Assembly (NCBI GenBank): GCA_009840635.1
Contig: VXNL01000063.1
Coordinates: 56,743 to 120,742 of the forward strand
DNA length: 64,000 bases
Direction of reading: 5' to 3'
Source of the DNA: Acidobacteriota bacterium
Lineage (GTDB): Bacteria > Acidobacteriota > Vicinamibacteria > Marinacidobacterales > Marinacidobacteraceae
Shown piece by piece: positions 33,780 through 42,800 of this stretch. Under the pieces are notes generated by a model, which saw only the letters and a list, made by a program, of their open reading frames with translations, was not told the DNA's origin and did not search any database. Made by a program: the position numbers and the translations under genes. The first letter of the stretch is position 1. Every line of letters starts with the position of its first letter.

Positions 33780-35402
33780 TCACGGCCCCTCCGATCTTGA
33801 AAGGGGGAGCTCCGTCTCCGCCGGCTTCCAGCCGAGGTCACGACCGATCTCTTCCGCGGAACGCAGCGTGAGCGCGGAGAAAGTCAAGGTGCCGTTGGTG
33901 CATCCACCGGTCGGCAGCGTCGAGGCGCCCACCACGAACAGGTTCTCGTGGTCGTGGGTCCGCCCGAAGCTGTCGCAGACGCTCTCGGACGGGTCCGTTC
34001 CCATACGGCAGCCGCCACAGGGGTGGTCGAGATAGGTGCTGTACTGCGTGTCCAGGATGGCGCGGTCGTCGGCGAGCCGGCCGAAAACTCCCAGGATGTG
34101 CTCCCTGGTGGCGGCCTCGCGCGCCCGGGTGGGCTCGTCCAGGTGGTGCTCAACCCGGGGCAGCGGATCGCCGTAGCGGTTCCGCCGGTTCGGATCGAGC
34201 GTTAGCGCGCTGTCGCGGGCGGGGTGCACGTCGTAGTAGGCGCGCACCCGCGCAATCCCGCGCCGGGTTCTGGACCTCCAGTCCTCGAGCAGGTCGTCGC
34301 CCAGCAGCACCGATCCCGAGTCGTCGCGGAGCCGCGGCCCCTGCCCGTACTCGTTCTCCCACACCCGCAGATCGTGCCGAACGAAGGGCCGGTCCGAGGG
34401 GCAGCGGAAGAACTCCCGGGAGACCAGGCTGTGGGACATCATGCCCGGGTAGAGCCGGGTATCGGTTTCCATGATGGCGCTGACGAACGAATGACCGGTG
34501 AGGTAACGCCCGACCAGACCGGAGCGGTTCGCCAGGCCGTCGGGGAACCGTGCACTTGCCGACAGCAGCAGCAGGTGGGAACTCCAGACGTAGCCGGAGG
34601 CGATCGCGAAGATCGGTGCGCGGTATTCCACCTCCTCGTCGGGCCGGTCGCGGTGGAGACCCCGGGCGGCGACGATACGAGAACCCGATTCGTCCGGTAT
34701 CAGCTTCCGGATGAGGGTGCGGTCGTGCAGGGTCAGCCGGCCCTCGTCCAGCAGCTTCCGGAACGTGAAGTCCGGCGAGTAGCGCGCGCCGGTGGGGCAC
34801 ACGGTGCAGGTGTTGCAGCGCATGCACACGCTGCGGCCGTCGTAGGGGACCGTGTTCTTCGCCTCGGGCGTGCCCTGGAAGCGAATGCCGCTCTTCTCCG
34901 CCCAGCCCTTCAGTTGCTGGAGGTTGTAGGAGAGCGGCATCGCTGGCATCGGATAGGGCGTCGAAGGCCGGTCCTCCGGATACGGCGCTTCCTCGCCCTG
35001 CACACCCAGGCGCCGTTCCGCCTCGCAGGTGTAGCGCTCGAACTCGGCCCACTCGATGGGCCAGTCCACCGCGAGACCGTAGCGGGAGTGAAGCTCGAGG
35101 TCCTCCCGGGAGAACCGGTTGCAGACGCCGCCCCAGTGCAGGGCGGATCCGCCGACCGCCATCGTGCGCGAGATGATGCCGTCGGCTTCCTGGTCTTCGA
35201 TGAAGTCGCCCGGCCAGGCGTTTTCCCGGTAGTCGAGCCAGCGTCGGCGGTTTCGGCTACGGGCCCGGAGGTCGAAGAAGCGGTCCCCGGCTTCGATCAC
35301 CGTGACCGTAGCGTCCGGCGCTAGTTCGGAGAGTTTCTGGCTGATCAGCGCCGCGGAGATGCCGCCGCCGACGATGCACAGGTCGCTCTCGTGCGTCTGC
35401 AT
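33780..35402 (-). CDS. GMC-family FAD oxidoreductase (large subunit)
   Basis: A 540-residue GMC oxidoreductase. The FAD Rossmann motif is at the N-terminus (DLCIVGGGISAALISQKL) and VGGSALHWGGVCNRF is the GMC signature. The C-terminal DHPCGGCRMGTDP and the VVGASTLPTGGCTNGTLT segment carry the catalytic region. A cysteine cluster (CMRCNTCTVCPTGA, about 197-210) resembles that of gluconate/sorbitol dehydrogenase large subunits. Paired with the small subunit 6 bases upstream, it is expected to oxidise a sugar or alcohol on the periplasmic side. No cytochrome subunit is adjacent. Confidence 0.88.
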   Translation of the reverse strand: MQTHESDLCIVGGGISAALISQKLSELAPDATVTVIEAGDRFFDLRARSRNRRRWLDYRENAWPGDFIEDQEADGIISRTMAVGGSALHWGGVCNRFSREDLELHSRYGLAVDWPIEWAEFERYTCEAERRLGVQGEEAPYPEDRPSTPYPMPAMPLSYNLQQLKGWAEKSGIRFQGTPEAKNTVPYDGRSVCMRCNTCTVCPTGARYSPDFTFRKLLDEGRLTLHDRTLIRKLIPDESGSRIVAARGLHRDRPDEEVEYRAPIFAIASGYVWSSHLLLLSASARFPDGLANRSGLVGRYLTGHSFVSAIMETDTRLYPGMMSHSLVSREFFRCPSDRPFVRHDLRVWENEYGQGPRLRDDSGSVLLGDDLLEDWRSRTRRGIARVRAYYDVHPARDSALTLDPNRRNRYGDPLPRVEHHLDEPTRAREAATREHILGVFGRLADDRAILDTQYSTYLDHPCGGCRMGTDPSESVCDSFGRTHDHENLFVVGASTLPTGGCTNGTLTFSALTLRSAEEIGRDLGWKPAETELPLSRSEGP

Positions 35403-35408
35403 GGCTCC

Positions 35409-35963
35409 CTAGGCGGATCCGAGTGGCGCCGGCCTCTCGTCCATTCCGGCGAGTCCGGGACAGGTGTGCCGACGGATCGCGGCCTGGTAGCAGAGGTCCC
35501 GGGCCTCGCTGCTCCCCAGGTAGTAGCTCAGCAGATCGGCCACCACATGCCGTCCGTCGGGCCGGGAAGGAAGCGCCTCGATGCCGGCCGCCTCGAGCGA
35601 GTCCTGGATCCGGGCATTAACGGCGGCGGAATCTCCGCGATCCGTCCCCTCGCGAAGGGCCTGGAGCTGGGGCCGGTAGCTCGAGATGTCCAGATCCGGG
35701 GTCCGGCGCAGGCGGGGCACGCCGTAGCCCGGGCTCATCTCCGCGCCCGCGCGGTAACCCCCGATCCACCGCAGGAAACCCTGCACCACGGTCTCGACCC
35801 CTTCGTCGCCCAGGGGGCTCGGCAGCGCCACCTTCGCCACGGCGCCGAGCGTCGCCCGGTCCACCTCATCGAGACTCCGCACCTGCGCGAAGAGCCGGAC
35901 CCGCGCAAAGGGCGCTACCGCCAGCAGCGACAGGGCCCACCGGACCAGGAAACGTCGCGTCAT
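35409..35963 (-). CDS. Gluconate 2-dehydrogenase subunit-3-like protein
   Basis: A 184-residue protein with an N-terminal twin-arginine-like signal (MTRRFLVRWALSLLAVAP). The mature part contains the subunit-3 hallmarks: LDEVDRATLGAVAKVALPSP, FLRWIGGYRAG, and a C-terminal DGRHVVADLLSYYLGSSEA ending with YQAAIRRHTCPGL. In gluconate/fructose dehydrogenases this subunit carries the FAD subunit through the Tat pathway. The 6-base spacing to the GMC gene supports an obligate pair. Confidence 0.85.
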   Translation of the reverse strand: MTRRFLVRWALSLLAVAPFARVRLFAQVRSLDEVDRATLGAVAKVALPSPLGDEGVETVVQGFLRWIGGYRAGAEMSPGYGVPRLRRTPDLDISSYRPQLQALREGTDRGDSAAVNARIQDSLEAAGIEALPSRPDGRHVVADLLSYYLGSSEARDLCYQAAIRRHTCPGLAGMDERPAPLGSA

Positions 35964-35999
35964 GGTTCTGCCTCCGCGCCTCGGATCGGATCCCGGGGA

Positions 36000-37379
36000 T
36001 CAGCGGCCGCCGGCCGAGCCTCCCTTGAAGACCTTCCCGCCCTTGACCACGGTTTCCACATCGGCAAGCGCCATGATGTTGAAGAGGGGATCCCCCTTCA
36101 CCACGATGATGTCGGCCAGCTTGCCGGCCTCGACGGTGCCGAGGTCAGCGGACCGTCCGAGAATCCGCGCGTTGATCCGGGTGCTGGCGGAAATGGCCCG
36201 CTGGGGAGACATCCCGAGGTCCACGTGGGACTTGATCTCCCTCCACATCGCCTCGGTGTGGAAGTTCATGGGGGTTCCCGAATCGGTGCCCATGCCCATG
36301 ACCGCCCCGCCGTCGATGAACTGGCCAAGCGACGCGTCGCCGAAGAACATCTGGCGCGGCGTGGTCCGGAAGTACCGCAGCGTGTGAAAGTTCTCGAGGG
36401 AACGCTGGACCTCCGCGTACATGTCCGGTGGGAAGTCCTCCTTCAGCCGGGGATCCTGGAGTCTTTCGGGGAACGCCACCGTCGCGGGAAAGACCCACAC
36501 CCGGTGCGCGCCGGTGATCACGACGGGAATCCCGCGCACCACGATGTCGCGGAGCAGTTCCGGGGGATAGGGCGGCGTCCCCGCCGAACCGGCGTGGGTC
36601 AGGACGTCCACTCCGCCTTCGAACGCGTTGCGCACGTCCTCCGGCGCGTAGACGTGAGCATGCACCTTCAGGCCGTGACGGTGCGCCACTTCGACGATGG
36701 CCCGGTAGTCCTCAAGGACCAGCCCGGAGTGGGCCTTGATCACGTCCACGCCGGCGCGGGCGAGTTCCTCGGTGGATTGCGCCGCTCCTTCGGGGCTCGT
36801 GACCTCGATCTGGTAGTCCTCCGGAAAGACGCCCACCCGGCGCGCGAGCCACGGCCCGCTCATCCACAACCGCGGTCCCGGAATCTCACCGGCGTTGATC
36901 CGGTCGCGGACGTTCAGGCTGCCGCGGAGCGGTCCGCCAAGGTCCATCGCGGTGGTCACCCCGGCCATGAGCAACTGCTTCGCCGATATGGCCATCACCT
37001 CGTCGATGGTTTCTTCCCGTCCGCGCTCCTCCATCCACGGGAACCACTCGCCGTAGGACCCGTGCCCCAGGATCACCAGATGGGCATGGAGGTCGATCAG
37101 GCCGGGCAGCATCGTCCTGCCGCTCGTGTCCACCACCTCGTAGTCGGCGGGGATCTCGATCTCCGCCGCCCGTCCCACCCGGACGATGCGCTCTCCCTCG
37201 ATGAGCACCGCCGCGTGATGGAGCGGCGGGACCTCGTAGCCGTCGAGCAGCATCCCGCCCACGAGGGCGAGCTTGTTCGTCTGTGCCGGGGCGCTGCCGG
37301 CCACGAGCGCCAACGAAGCCGCAAGCAGCACCATCGCCACGCTTTTCCGGACCGAGAGGACTCGGGCGCTTGGATTCAC
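36000..37379 (-). CDS. Secreted metal-dependent amidohydrolase, paralogue B
   Basis: A 459-residue amidohydrolase with signal peptide (MVLLAASLALVAGSAPAQ) and the same motif order as paralogue A: DGYEVPPLHHAAVLIEGERI, GLIDLHAHLVILGHG, VHAHVYAPEDVRNAFE, DVLTHAGSAGTPPYPPEL and MGTDSGTPMNFHTE. The His-x-His after strand 1 and later His and Asp residues support two metals. The two copies presumably arose by duplication and then surrounded the GMC pair, or the pair was inserted between them. It heads the leftward run that ends at 26700. Confidence 0.88.
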   Translation of the reverse strand: MNPSARVLSVRKSVAMVLLAASLALVAGSAPAQTNKLALVGGMLLDGYEVPPLHHAAVLIEGERIVRVGRAAEIEIPADYEVVDTSGRTMLPGLIDLHAHLVILGHGSYGEWFPWMEERGREETIDEVMAISAKQLLMAGVTTAMDLGGPLRGSLNVRDRINAGEIPGPRLWMSGPWLARRVGVFPEDYQIEVTSPEGAAQSTEELARAGVDVIKAHSGLVLEDYRAIVEVAHRHGLKVHAHVYAPEDVRNAFEGGVDVLTHAGSAGTPPYPPELLRDIVVRGIPVVITGAHRVWVFPATVAFPERLQDPRLKEDFPPDMYAEVQRSLENFHTLRYFRTTPRQMFFGDASLGQFIDGGAVMGMGTDSGTPMNFHTEAMWREIKSHVDLGMSPQRAISASTRINARILGRSADLGTVEAGKLADIIVVKGDPLFNIMALADVETVVKGGKVFKGGSAGGR

Positions 37380-37444
37380 TTTGGCGTCTCCCTTCCATTC
37401 TGCCGCCGGGCCAGGGCACGAGCGGCGCGAAGAAACTCCGGCGA

Positions 37445-37475
37445 CCGCCGCCGCTGCCAGAGACAGCGGCGGCGG
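37445..37475. terminator. Hairpin after TonB receptor 3
   Basis: A perfect 12-bp stem (CCGCCGCCGCTG / CAGCGGCGGCGG) with a 7-base loop lies 27 bases past the leftward receptor stop and before the amidohydrolase gene. A GTTTTCC tract follows on the + strand only, so for the receptor it is a 3' hairpin without U-tract. Confidence 0.55.
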
Positions 37476-37501
37476 CGTTTTCCTAGAAGTAGATCAGCTT
37501 G

Positions 37502-40357
37502 TCAGAACCGGTAGCGGATTCCGCCCTGGAACTGCCGGGCGTCGCGAGCTCGCCTGCGGACCAGGAACGATGCCGAGTTGATGTTGCGATTCGACCCGAA
37601 GTAGTTCACGTGGTTCGTCAGGTTGTAGCCCTCGAGGAACAGCTCGATTTGCTGAGCCGCACCGAACGGGAAGATCTTCGTCACCCGCACGTCCACGTTG
37701 AAGAAGGTGTCGAGATCGAGCAGCGAACGGTCAATGGGATCCCGGCCGAGGCTGGTCCGAAGTTCGTTGATGATCCGGAGTGACTCATCCACATCAGTAC
37801 GCCCCACGGTATGGGCGAGGCCGGGCGGCTTGTCATGCTGGCGCTGGTTGTCGCCGTCGATATCGAAACCCGCTTCGGCGCGCACTGGATTGCCGCTCAA
37901 GACGCGGAAGATGCCGCTCAACTGGACATCCCAGGGAAGGATGGTTGAACCGGCGAGCGTGAAGTTGTGGCGGTTGTCGAGATCGCTGTAACCCTCCTCC
38001 TCGCGCGCTCCGCTCATGAAGTCCCGCATTGTCCCGGGGTACCACTGGTAGTGCCCCACGCCGTTCCGGTAACTCCGTGACAGGGTGTAGGAAGCCTGGA
38101 GGCTGTCGCCACCGCGCACCCGGCGACGGAGCTGGATCTCGATCGCGTTGTACCACGTCTCGGTGAAGTTGGTCATCACCTTGACCTCACTGAACCCGGC
38201 AATCGGACGCGGGTTTTCGGCGCTGATGCGGCCCGCGGCCGGCAGGTTGTAGTCGAGCGCGCCGAGCTGCTTGTCGGCGTAGCTGTGGACTAGGTCCACG
38301 TCGAGCGAGGTCTGCGCGTTGATCTGCCAGCCGACGCCGACCGTTGCGGTAATGGACTGGGGAAGCTGGTAGTCGTCGTCGATGAGGAACACCGACCGCG
38401 CGCCGCTCAAGACGAATTCCTCGAGGCTCTTTCCGCCCAGGGTGGCGTTCTGGTCCGGGAAATTCGCGAGCAATGCCGGATCGCTGATGCGAACCGCGCT
38501 CCCGACCAGCCGGTCCTGGGTCGTGAGCTGGAACCAGGGGCGGTTCCGAGTGACGTACTGTCCCACGCCACCGCGCACGACCAGATTCCCGCGGCCACCA
38601 ACATCCCACGTCAACCCCACTCGCGGTTGCAGGTTGTTCGTGTCGGTTCCGCGGTTGGCGCTGGTGAAATTGTCGATGCCGGTGTATGCGGGGTTGGCGC
38701 GTATCTCGTCGTACACATCGTTGAGGCGAATGTTCGTATCGAGGTCGTAGCGAACACCGAGGTTCATCTGCACGTTGTCCGCCACCTGCCAGTCGTCCTG
38801 CAGGTAGAGTCCGATCTGGTTCGACTTGTAGTCGTAGAAACCGGGCGTCTGCTTGACGAAGGCGAACGGATGGGTCGCGGGGTCGTTGGGATCGAAGGGG
38901 TCGTCCGTCGCAAAGTGCCACTGTCCGCTCTCGTTGAAGTGGGCCTCGAACTCGTGCGTCGCCGTCGTGAAATCTCCGCCGATCTTGATGTTGTGGTCCG
39001 CCTTGTTGATGTACAGGGTCTCGTAGAAGGAGAAACGCTCGCGGGGGAAGAACTGCGGGAGCGTGAAGTTCTGTCCGGTGGTGACCGACGGACGATTGAT
39101 TCCCGGGTCGAAGCTGTGGGGCGTCGTTTCGACGTTGTGACTCAGGTAGTGGAACCGCACCGTGTTGACAGTGTCCGCCGAAAGGATCCAGTTGTCCTCC
39201 ACCACCACGCTGTGGGCCCTGGTGTGGTCATCCACGAACTGGGTCGCCGAGGTTGGCGTGTTCGTCCGCTCCCCGTTGTAGTTGTCGAGCGAATAGCGGA
39301 TGAAGAGAGCGTTGTCGGGGTTGAAGCGATGGTCGATCTTCGCGAGGGCGAGTTGCTTCGTCGTCCCTGCCTCGAAAACCCCGTTCTCCCGCGCCGCAAA
39401 GGGATTGCTCGGCGGGAGTGAAATGATCCGGCTGTTTGCCACGCTGTGGTATTCCACACTGCCGAAGAAGTGCGTCCGGTCACGTACGACCGGGCCGCCC
39501 AGCGTGGCGCCGAGGCGCCGTTCGTCAAAAGGCGGCTTCTCGTCGGCGAACTCGTTCTTGGAGCTGAAGCGCTCGTCCCGGGCGAAGACATATCCGGTGC
39601 CGCTCAGGTCGTTGGTCCCCGACTTGGTCAACGTCGTCACGACCGCAGTGAGGGCGGCGCCGTACTGCGCATCGAACTGGTTGCGATAGACCTTGAACTC
39701 CTGCACCGCGTCCTGCGCGATGTTGATCGAGGGGTTGCCCCAGATTGCGTCGTCAATGTCGCCGCCATCGATCAACGTCGAGTAAGCGTTTCGCTGGTCG
39801 GCCGCACCGCCGAACTTCACGGCGGCGAACTTCTGGTAGTGCGGCGTGGCGCCGGGCATGATTGTCGCAAGCGCCAGGAAGTTCCGGTTCAGCACCGGAA
39901 GGTCCTCCACCTGCTCGTTCGTGACCACCGAACACGGCTGCGCCTTGGTGAGCTCCACGAGCGGCGCTTCCGCCGTGATGGTCACCGTTTCTTCGACACC
40001 GGCCAGATCGAGAACGAACTCGGTCTCGATCTCATACCCCATGAGCAATTCGATCTCCTGCCGCTGAGTTGCGAACCCGGAGAGCTCGGCCGTGACCTCA
40101 TAGAGGCCAGGCTGGAGGGCAACCGCCCGGAAGCTGCCTGTCGGGCCGGTGGTCAGCGTCTGGGCGAACCCCGTCCCGGTATTCAGGACCGTTACTGTCG
40201 CGCCGGGAAGGGCTCCCGCCTGGCCGTCGGTGACCGTGCCCGCGATGTTCCCGCCGACGACCTGAGCCGCGGCCACACCGGGGAGCAGGACAAGGGCCCC
40301 GGCGCAGAGGAACGCTGCGAGCGACGGCGTGCTAAGTCGCTGTCGGCTTGGATGCAT
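37502..40357 (-). CDS. TonB-dependent receptor 3, Oar/SusC-like
   Basis: A 951-residue receptor. ATG 40357 has GGAGG upstream and starts a signal peptide (FLCAGALVLLPGVAAAQ). It has a regulatory Ig domain (GTVTDGQAGALPGATVTVLN), a plug (TITAEAPLVELTKAQP, then VVTNEQVEDLPVLNRN) and a barrel ending ARQFQGGIRYRF. Its upstream DNA contains an 87-base block that aligns without gaps to a block upstream of receptor 4, suggesting shared control. It is the most downstream leftward gene before the rightward copper-enzyme operon, with 456 bases of intergenic DNA between. Confidence 0.9.
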   Translation of the reverse strand: MHPSRQRLSTPSLAAFLCAGALVLLPGVAAAQVVGGNIAGTVTDGQAGALPGATVTVLNTGTGFAQTLTTGPTGSFRAVALQPGLYEVTAELSGFATQRQEIELLMGYEIETEFVLDLAGVEETVTITAEAPLVELTKAQPCSVVTNEQVEDLPVLNRNFLALATIMPGATPHYQKFAAVKFGGAADQRNAYSTLIDGGDIDDAIWGNPSINIAQDAVQEFKVYRNQFDAQYGAALTAVVTTLTKSGTNDLSGTGYVFARDERFSSKNEFADEKPPFDERRLGATLGGPVVRDRTHFFGSVEYHSVANSRIISLPPSNPFAARENGVFEAGTTKQLALAKIDHRFNPDNALFIRYSLDNYNGERTNTPTSATQFVDDHTRAHSVVVEDNWILSADTVNTVRFHYLSHNVETTPHSFDPGINRPSVTTGQNFTLPQFFPRERFSFYETLYINKADHNIKIGGDFTTATHEFEAHFNESGQWHFATDDPFDPNDPATHPFAFVKQTPGFYDYKSNQIGLYLQDDWQVADNVQMNLGVRYDLDTNIRLNDVYDEIRANPAYTGIDNFTSANRGTDTNNLQPRVGLTWDVGGRGNLVVRGGVGQYVTRNRPWFQLTTQDRLVGSAVRISDPALLANFPDQNATLGGKSLEEFVLSGARSVFLIDDDYQLPQSITATVGVGWQINAQTSLDVDLVHSYADKQLGALDYNLPAAGRISAENPRPIAGFSEVKVMTNFTETWYNAIEIQLRRRVRGGDSLQASYTLSRSYRNGVGHYQWYPGTMRDFMSGAREEEGYSDLDNRHNFTLAGSTILPWDVQLSGIFRVLSGNPVRAEAGFDIDGDNQRQHDKPPGLAHTVGRTDVDESLRIINELRTSLGRDPIDRSLLDLDTFFNVDVRVTKIFPFGAAQQIELFLEGYNLTNHVNYFGSNRNINSASFLVRRRARDARQFQGGIRYRF

Positions 40358-40484
40358 GGTACGAACTAGCCTCCTTCCTGAGAGCAGATTCGTTGGGAAT
40401 AGAAAATGTCGACAACGCGTGGCCGCACTCAGGCCGACCGCGCGCCCGGGGCCCCTAGCCTCCGCGATCCCCGAACTGGGGGTA

Positions 40485-40511
40485 TTGACAATCGATCTTG
40501 ATTTGTATAAA
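40485..40511 (+). promoter_or_regulatory. Possible sigma-70-like promoter
   Basis: TTGACA, 15 bases, then TATAAA on the + strand. The boxes match consensus but the spacer is short, and the next rightward gene begins 300 bases away. The TATAAA lies in a partly palindromic TTGTATAAATGCACAA, which could also serve the leftward receptor. Confidence 0.3.
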
Positions 40512-40527
40512 TGCACAACGCTACGCG

Positions 40528-40614
40528 CCCATCAGACCGCCGTGGCCGGGTGTTCGTCAAACGTGAGGAGGGCGCGTAAGTCATTGAACAATGATGCCTA
40601 TCTAGCGTAGTCAC
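40528..40614 (-). promoter_or_regulatory. Conserved upstream block of TonB receptors, copy 1
   Basis: It aligns without any gap to 56798-56884. Identical parts are CCCATCAGACCGCC, then 13 variable bases, CGTCAAACGTGA, 10 variable bases, TAAGTC-TTGAA, and GTCAC at the far end. It lies 171 bases before receptor 3, in the same orientation relative to the receptor as the other copy. Probably a shared operator or leader. Confidence 0.7.
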
Positions 40615-40750
40615 GGATTATTCACAATTTATTCACGAACACGTCATGCTTGAATCCCTCCGCTTCTTGTATGGGCGGACGACCGTGCAGGCTCTTGCGA
40701 AAGAACCTCGCTGACCGGAATCGGATCTACCGGAAGGTGTGACTCAGTAG

Positions 40751-40780
40751 CCCCGGCTGCGTTTGCGGCAGTAGCCGGGG
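40751..40780. terminator. Hairpin ahead of the copper-enzyme gene
   Basis: CCCCGGCT and AGCCGGGG arms (8 bp) enclose 14 bases that can extend the stem with further G-C pairs. It lies 34 bases before the GTG start at 40814, so it may be in the 5' leader rather than a transcript end. Confidence 0.35.
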
Positions 40781-40813
40781 AGCGGGTACGTTCCGAAACG
40801 GGCATTTGCGGTC

Positions 40814-42796
40814 GTGATACTCCTCGTAGCGCTTGGGGTTACCGCAGTCGCGCCGGTAACGCAGGAACCCTCGACGTTCAGCCGGGACGTCGCCCCGGTC
40901 CTCTTCGAACACTGCGTCGCCTGTCACCGTGAGGGCGGCATCGGTCCCTTCAGCCTCGAGACCCACGGTGGGGCCCGGGAGCGGGCCGAACGGATCGCGG
41001 CAATGACGGCGGCCCGGCAAATGCCGCCCTGGCTCCCCGAGCCGGGGCCCGAGCCCTTCGTCGGCGAACGCCGGCTCCCGGCCGAGGCGATCGAGACGCT
41101 GCGGCGTTGGGCCGAGGGCGGCGCGCCCGAAGGCGACCGGGCGGCACTGCCCGCGGTCCCGCGGTTCGCGCACGGTTGGCAGTTGGGCGAACCCGATCTG
41201 GTGGTGACCATGCCCGAGCCCTACGTCGTCCCGGAATCCGGCCGGGACGTCTTCCGGAGCTTCGTGGTGCCGGTTCCGACCGAGCGCGACCGGTTCGTCG
41301 AGGCGATGGAGTTCCGGCCCGGAAACCACGAGGTCGTCCATCACGCCGTGGTGCTGGTGGACGCGGCGCGTTCCACCCGCCATCTCGACGCCCTCGACCC
41401 CGAACCCGGGTGGGCCGGCATGCAGACCGGCCTCGCCGAGAGCCCGGCCGGGCACTTCCTCGGCTGGACCCCCGGCAAGACCTCCCTCAAGGTTCCCGAA
41501 GGAATGACCTGGCGGCTACCCCGCGGCAGCGACCTGGTGCTGCAACTGCACCTGCTCCCCCGTCCGGACGCGGCCCCGGTCCGGGTCCAGGTGGGCTTCC
41601 ACTTCGGCGATGCTCCTACCCGGACCTCCACGCGGCTGCGACTCGGCACGAAGGCGATGGACATTCCCGCCGGGGACGAGCGCTACCGCATCCGGGACGC
41701 CTACCGGGTGCCGGTGGACGTGGAGCTGGTGGGCCTCTATCCACATGCCCACTACCTCGGCAAGGAGATGCGAGCCTGGGCCGAGTTCGAGGACGGACGC
41801 CGCCGTCCGCTCCTTCACATCCCCGACTGGGACTTCAACTGGCAGGCCGAGTACCGCTTCGCCCGGCCGGTGTCCCTGCCCGCGGGCGCCACCCTCGCCA
41901 TGGAGTTCAGCTACGACAACTCGGCGGAAAACCCCCAGAACCCGCACCATCCGCCCCGCCGGGTTCTCTACGGACCCGAGTCCTCCGACGAGATGGGGGA
42001 CCTCTGGATCCAGGTCGTCCCGAGGCGGGAAGCGGACCTCGCGGAGCTGAAGCTGGACTTCGCGCGCAAGGAGACGGCGGCGCGGCTCGCCGGCTACCGG
42101 TTCAAGCTTGACCAGAACCCGGAGGACGAGAAGGCCCACTTCGGCCTGGCGGGGATGCTCGCCGCGCTCGGCGAACGGGACGGGGCGATCCGTCACCTCG
42201 ACGAAGCCGTGCGCGTCCGACCCGACTTCGCGCTGGCGCTCAGCGACCTCGGGCGCCTCCACTTCCTGAACGGCGACGTGGACCGGGCCGTGGCGCTCTT
42301 CAGCAGGGCCATCGCGGCGAGCCCGGAACTTCCGCAGGCGCATCACAACCTCGGGACGGTTCGTCTGGCGCAGCGGAACCCGGAGGAGGCGGAAGCGCAT
42401 TTCCGCCGGGCGCTGGAGGAATGGCCCGAGTTCGCCGAGGCGCACTATGGGCTCGGGGAGGCGCTGGAGGCCGAGAGCCAGCCCGACGAGGCCTTCGAGC
42501 ACTACCGGCGCGCCGTTTCCGCGAAGCCGGACTTCGCGCTGGCCCACTTCCGATTGGGCAATCTGCTGGCGCGATCGGACGACGGCGACGCCGCGGTCCG
42601 CCACTATGACGCCGCCATCGCTGCCGAGCCGGATTTCGTGCCCCCCCGCTTCAACCGGGCGGCGGTGCTGGCCCGCCAGGGGAAGGCCGACGAGGCAGCG
42701 CTGGCGCTCGAACAGCTACTGGAACTTGAGCCCGATCACCGGGAGGCGCGGGAACTGCTCTCCCGGATCGACCTGCGAACACCACGACGGAGGTGA
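40814..42796 (+). CDS. Cytochrome c / PHM-like copper monooxygenase / TPR fusion
   Basis: A 660-residue protein with three parts. Residues 1-110 form a secreted c-type cytochrome domain with haem motif CVACH (34-38). Residues about 140-405 resemble copper type II ascorbate-dependent monooxygenases: His176-His177 (EVVHHAVV), His246 (LQLHLL), His311-x-His313 (YPHAHYLG) and Met394 (SDEMGD), the spacing expected for the two copper sites. Residues about 420-650 are TPR repeats. Peptide- and dopamine-hydroxylating relatives take electrons from ascorbate; a fused haem could replace it. GTG start with no strong ribosome site. It is followed 4 bases later by the M24 peptidase gene. Confidence 0.82.
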   Translation: MILLVALGVTAVAPVTQEPSTFSRDVAPVLFEHCVACHREGGIGPFSLETHGGARERAERIAAMTAARQMPPWLPEPGPEPFVGERRLPAEAIETLRRWAEGGAPEGDRAALPAVPRFAHGWQLGEPDLVVTMPEPYVVPESGRDVFRSFVVPVPTERDRFVEAMEFRPGNHEVVHHAVVLVDAARSTRHLDALDPEPGWAGMQTGLAESPAGHFLGWTPGKTSLKVPEGMTWRLPRGSDLVLQLHLLPRPDAAPVRVQVGFHFGDAPTRTSTRLRLGTKAMDIPAGDERYRIRDAYRVPVDVELVGLYPHAHYLGKEMRAWAEFEDGRRRPLLHIPDWDFNWQAEYRFARPVSLPAGATLAMEFSYDNSAENPQNPHHPPRRVLYGPESSDEMGDLWIQVVPRREADLAELKLDFARKETAARLAGYRFKLDQNPEDEKAHFGLAGMLAALGERDGAIRHLDEAVRVRPDFALALSDLGRLHFLNGDVDRAVALFSRAIAASPELPQAHHNLGTVRLAQRNPEEAEAHFRRALEEWPEFAEAHYGLGEALEAESQPDEAFEHYRRAVSAKPDFALAHFRLGNLLARSDDGDAAVRHYDAAIAAEPDFVPPRFNRAAVLARQGKADEAALALEQLLELEPDHREARELLSRIDLRTPRRR

Positions 42797-42800
42797 CGCG

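Larger units (their letters stand above)
40358..40813. other. Regulatory intergenic region between TonB receptor 3 and the copper-enzyme gene
   Basis: A 456-base divergent region, visibly richer in A and T than its surroundings. It contains a TTGACA/TATAAA pair (40485-40511), the conserved 87-base block (40528-40614) and a hairpin (40751-40780). I see no supported gene. Both the leftward receptor and the rightward gene at 40814 must be controlled from here. Confidence 0.6.

Noticed and set aside
34762..34803. Cysteine cluster in the GMC oxidoreductase as a 4Fe-4S ferredoxin domain
   Set aside because: Only the short CxxCxxCxxC stretch is present, as in related gluconate/sorbitol dehydrogenase subunits, without a ferredoxin fold.
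40429..40614. 61-residue leftward frame through the conserved upstream block (RLTNTRPRRSDG)
   Set aside because: The matching frame at 56798-56884 contains a stop, so a conserved leader peptide is not supported.
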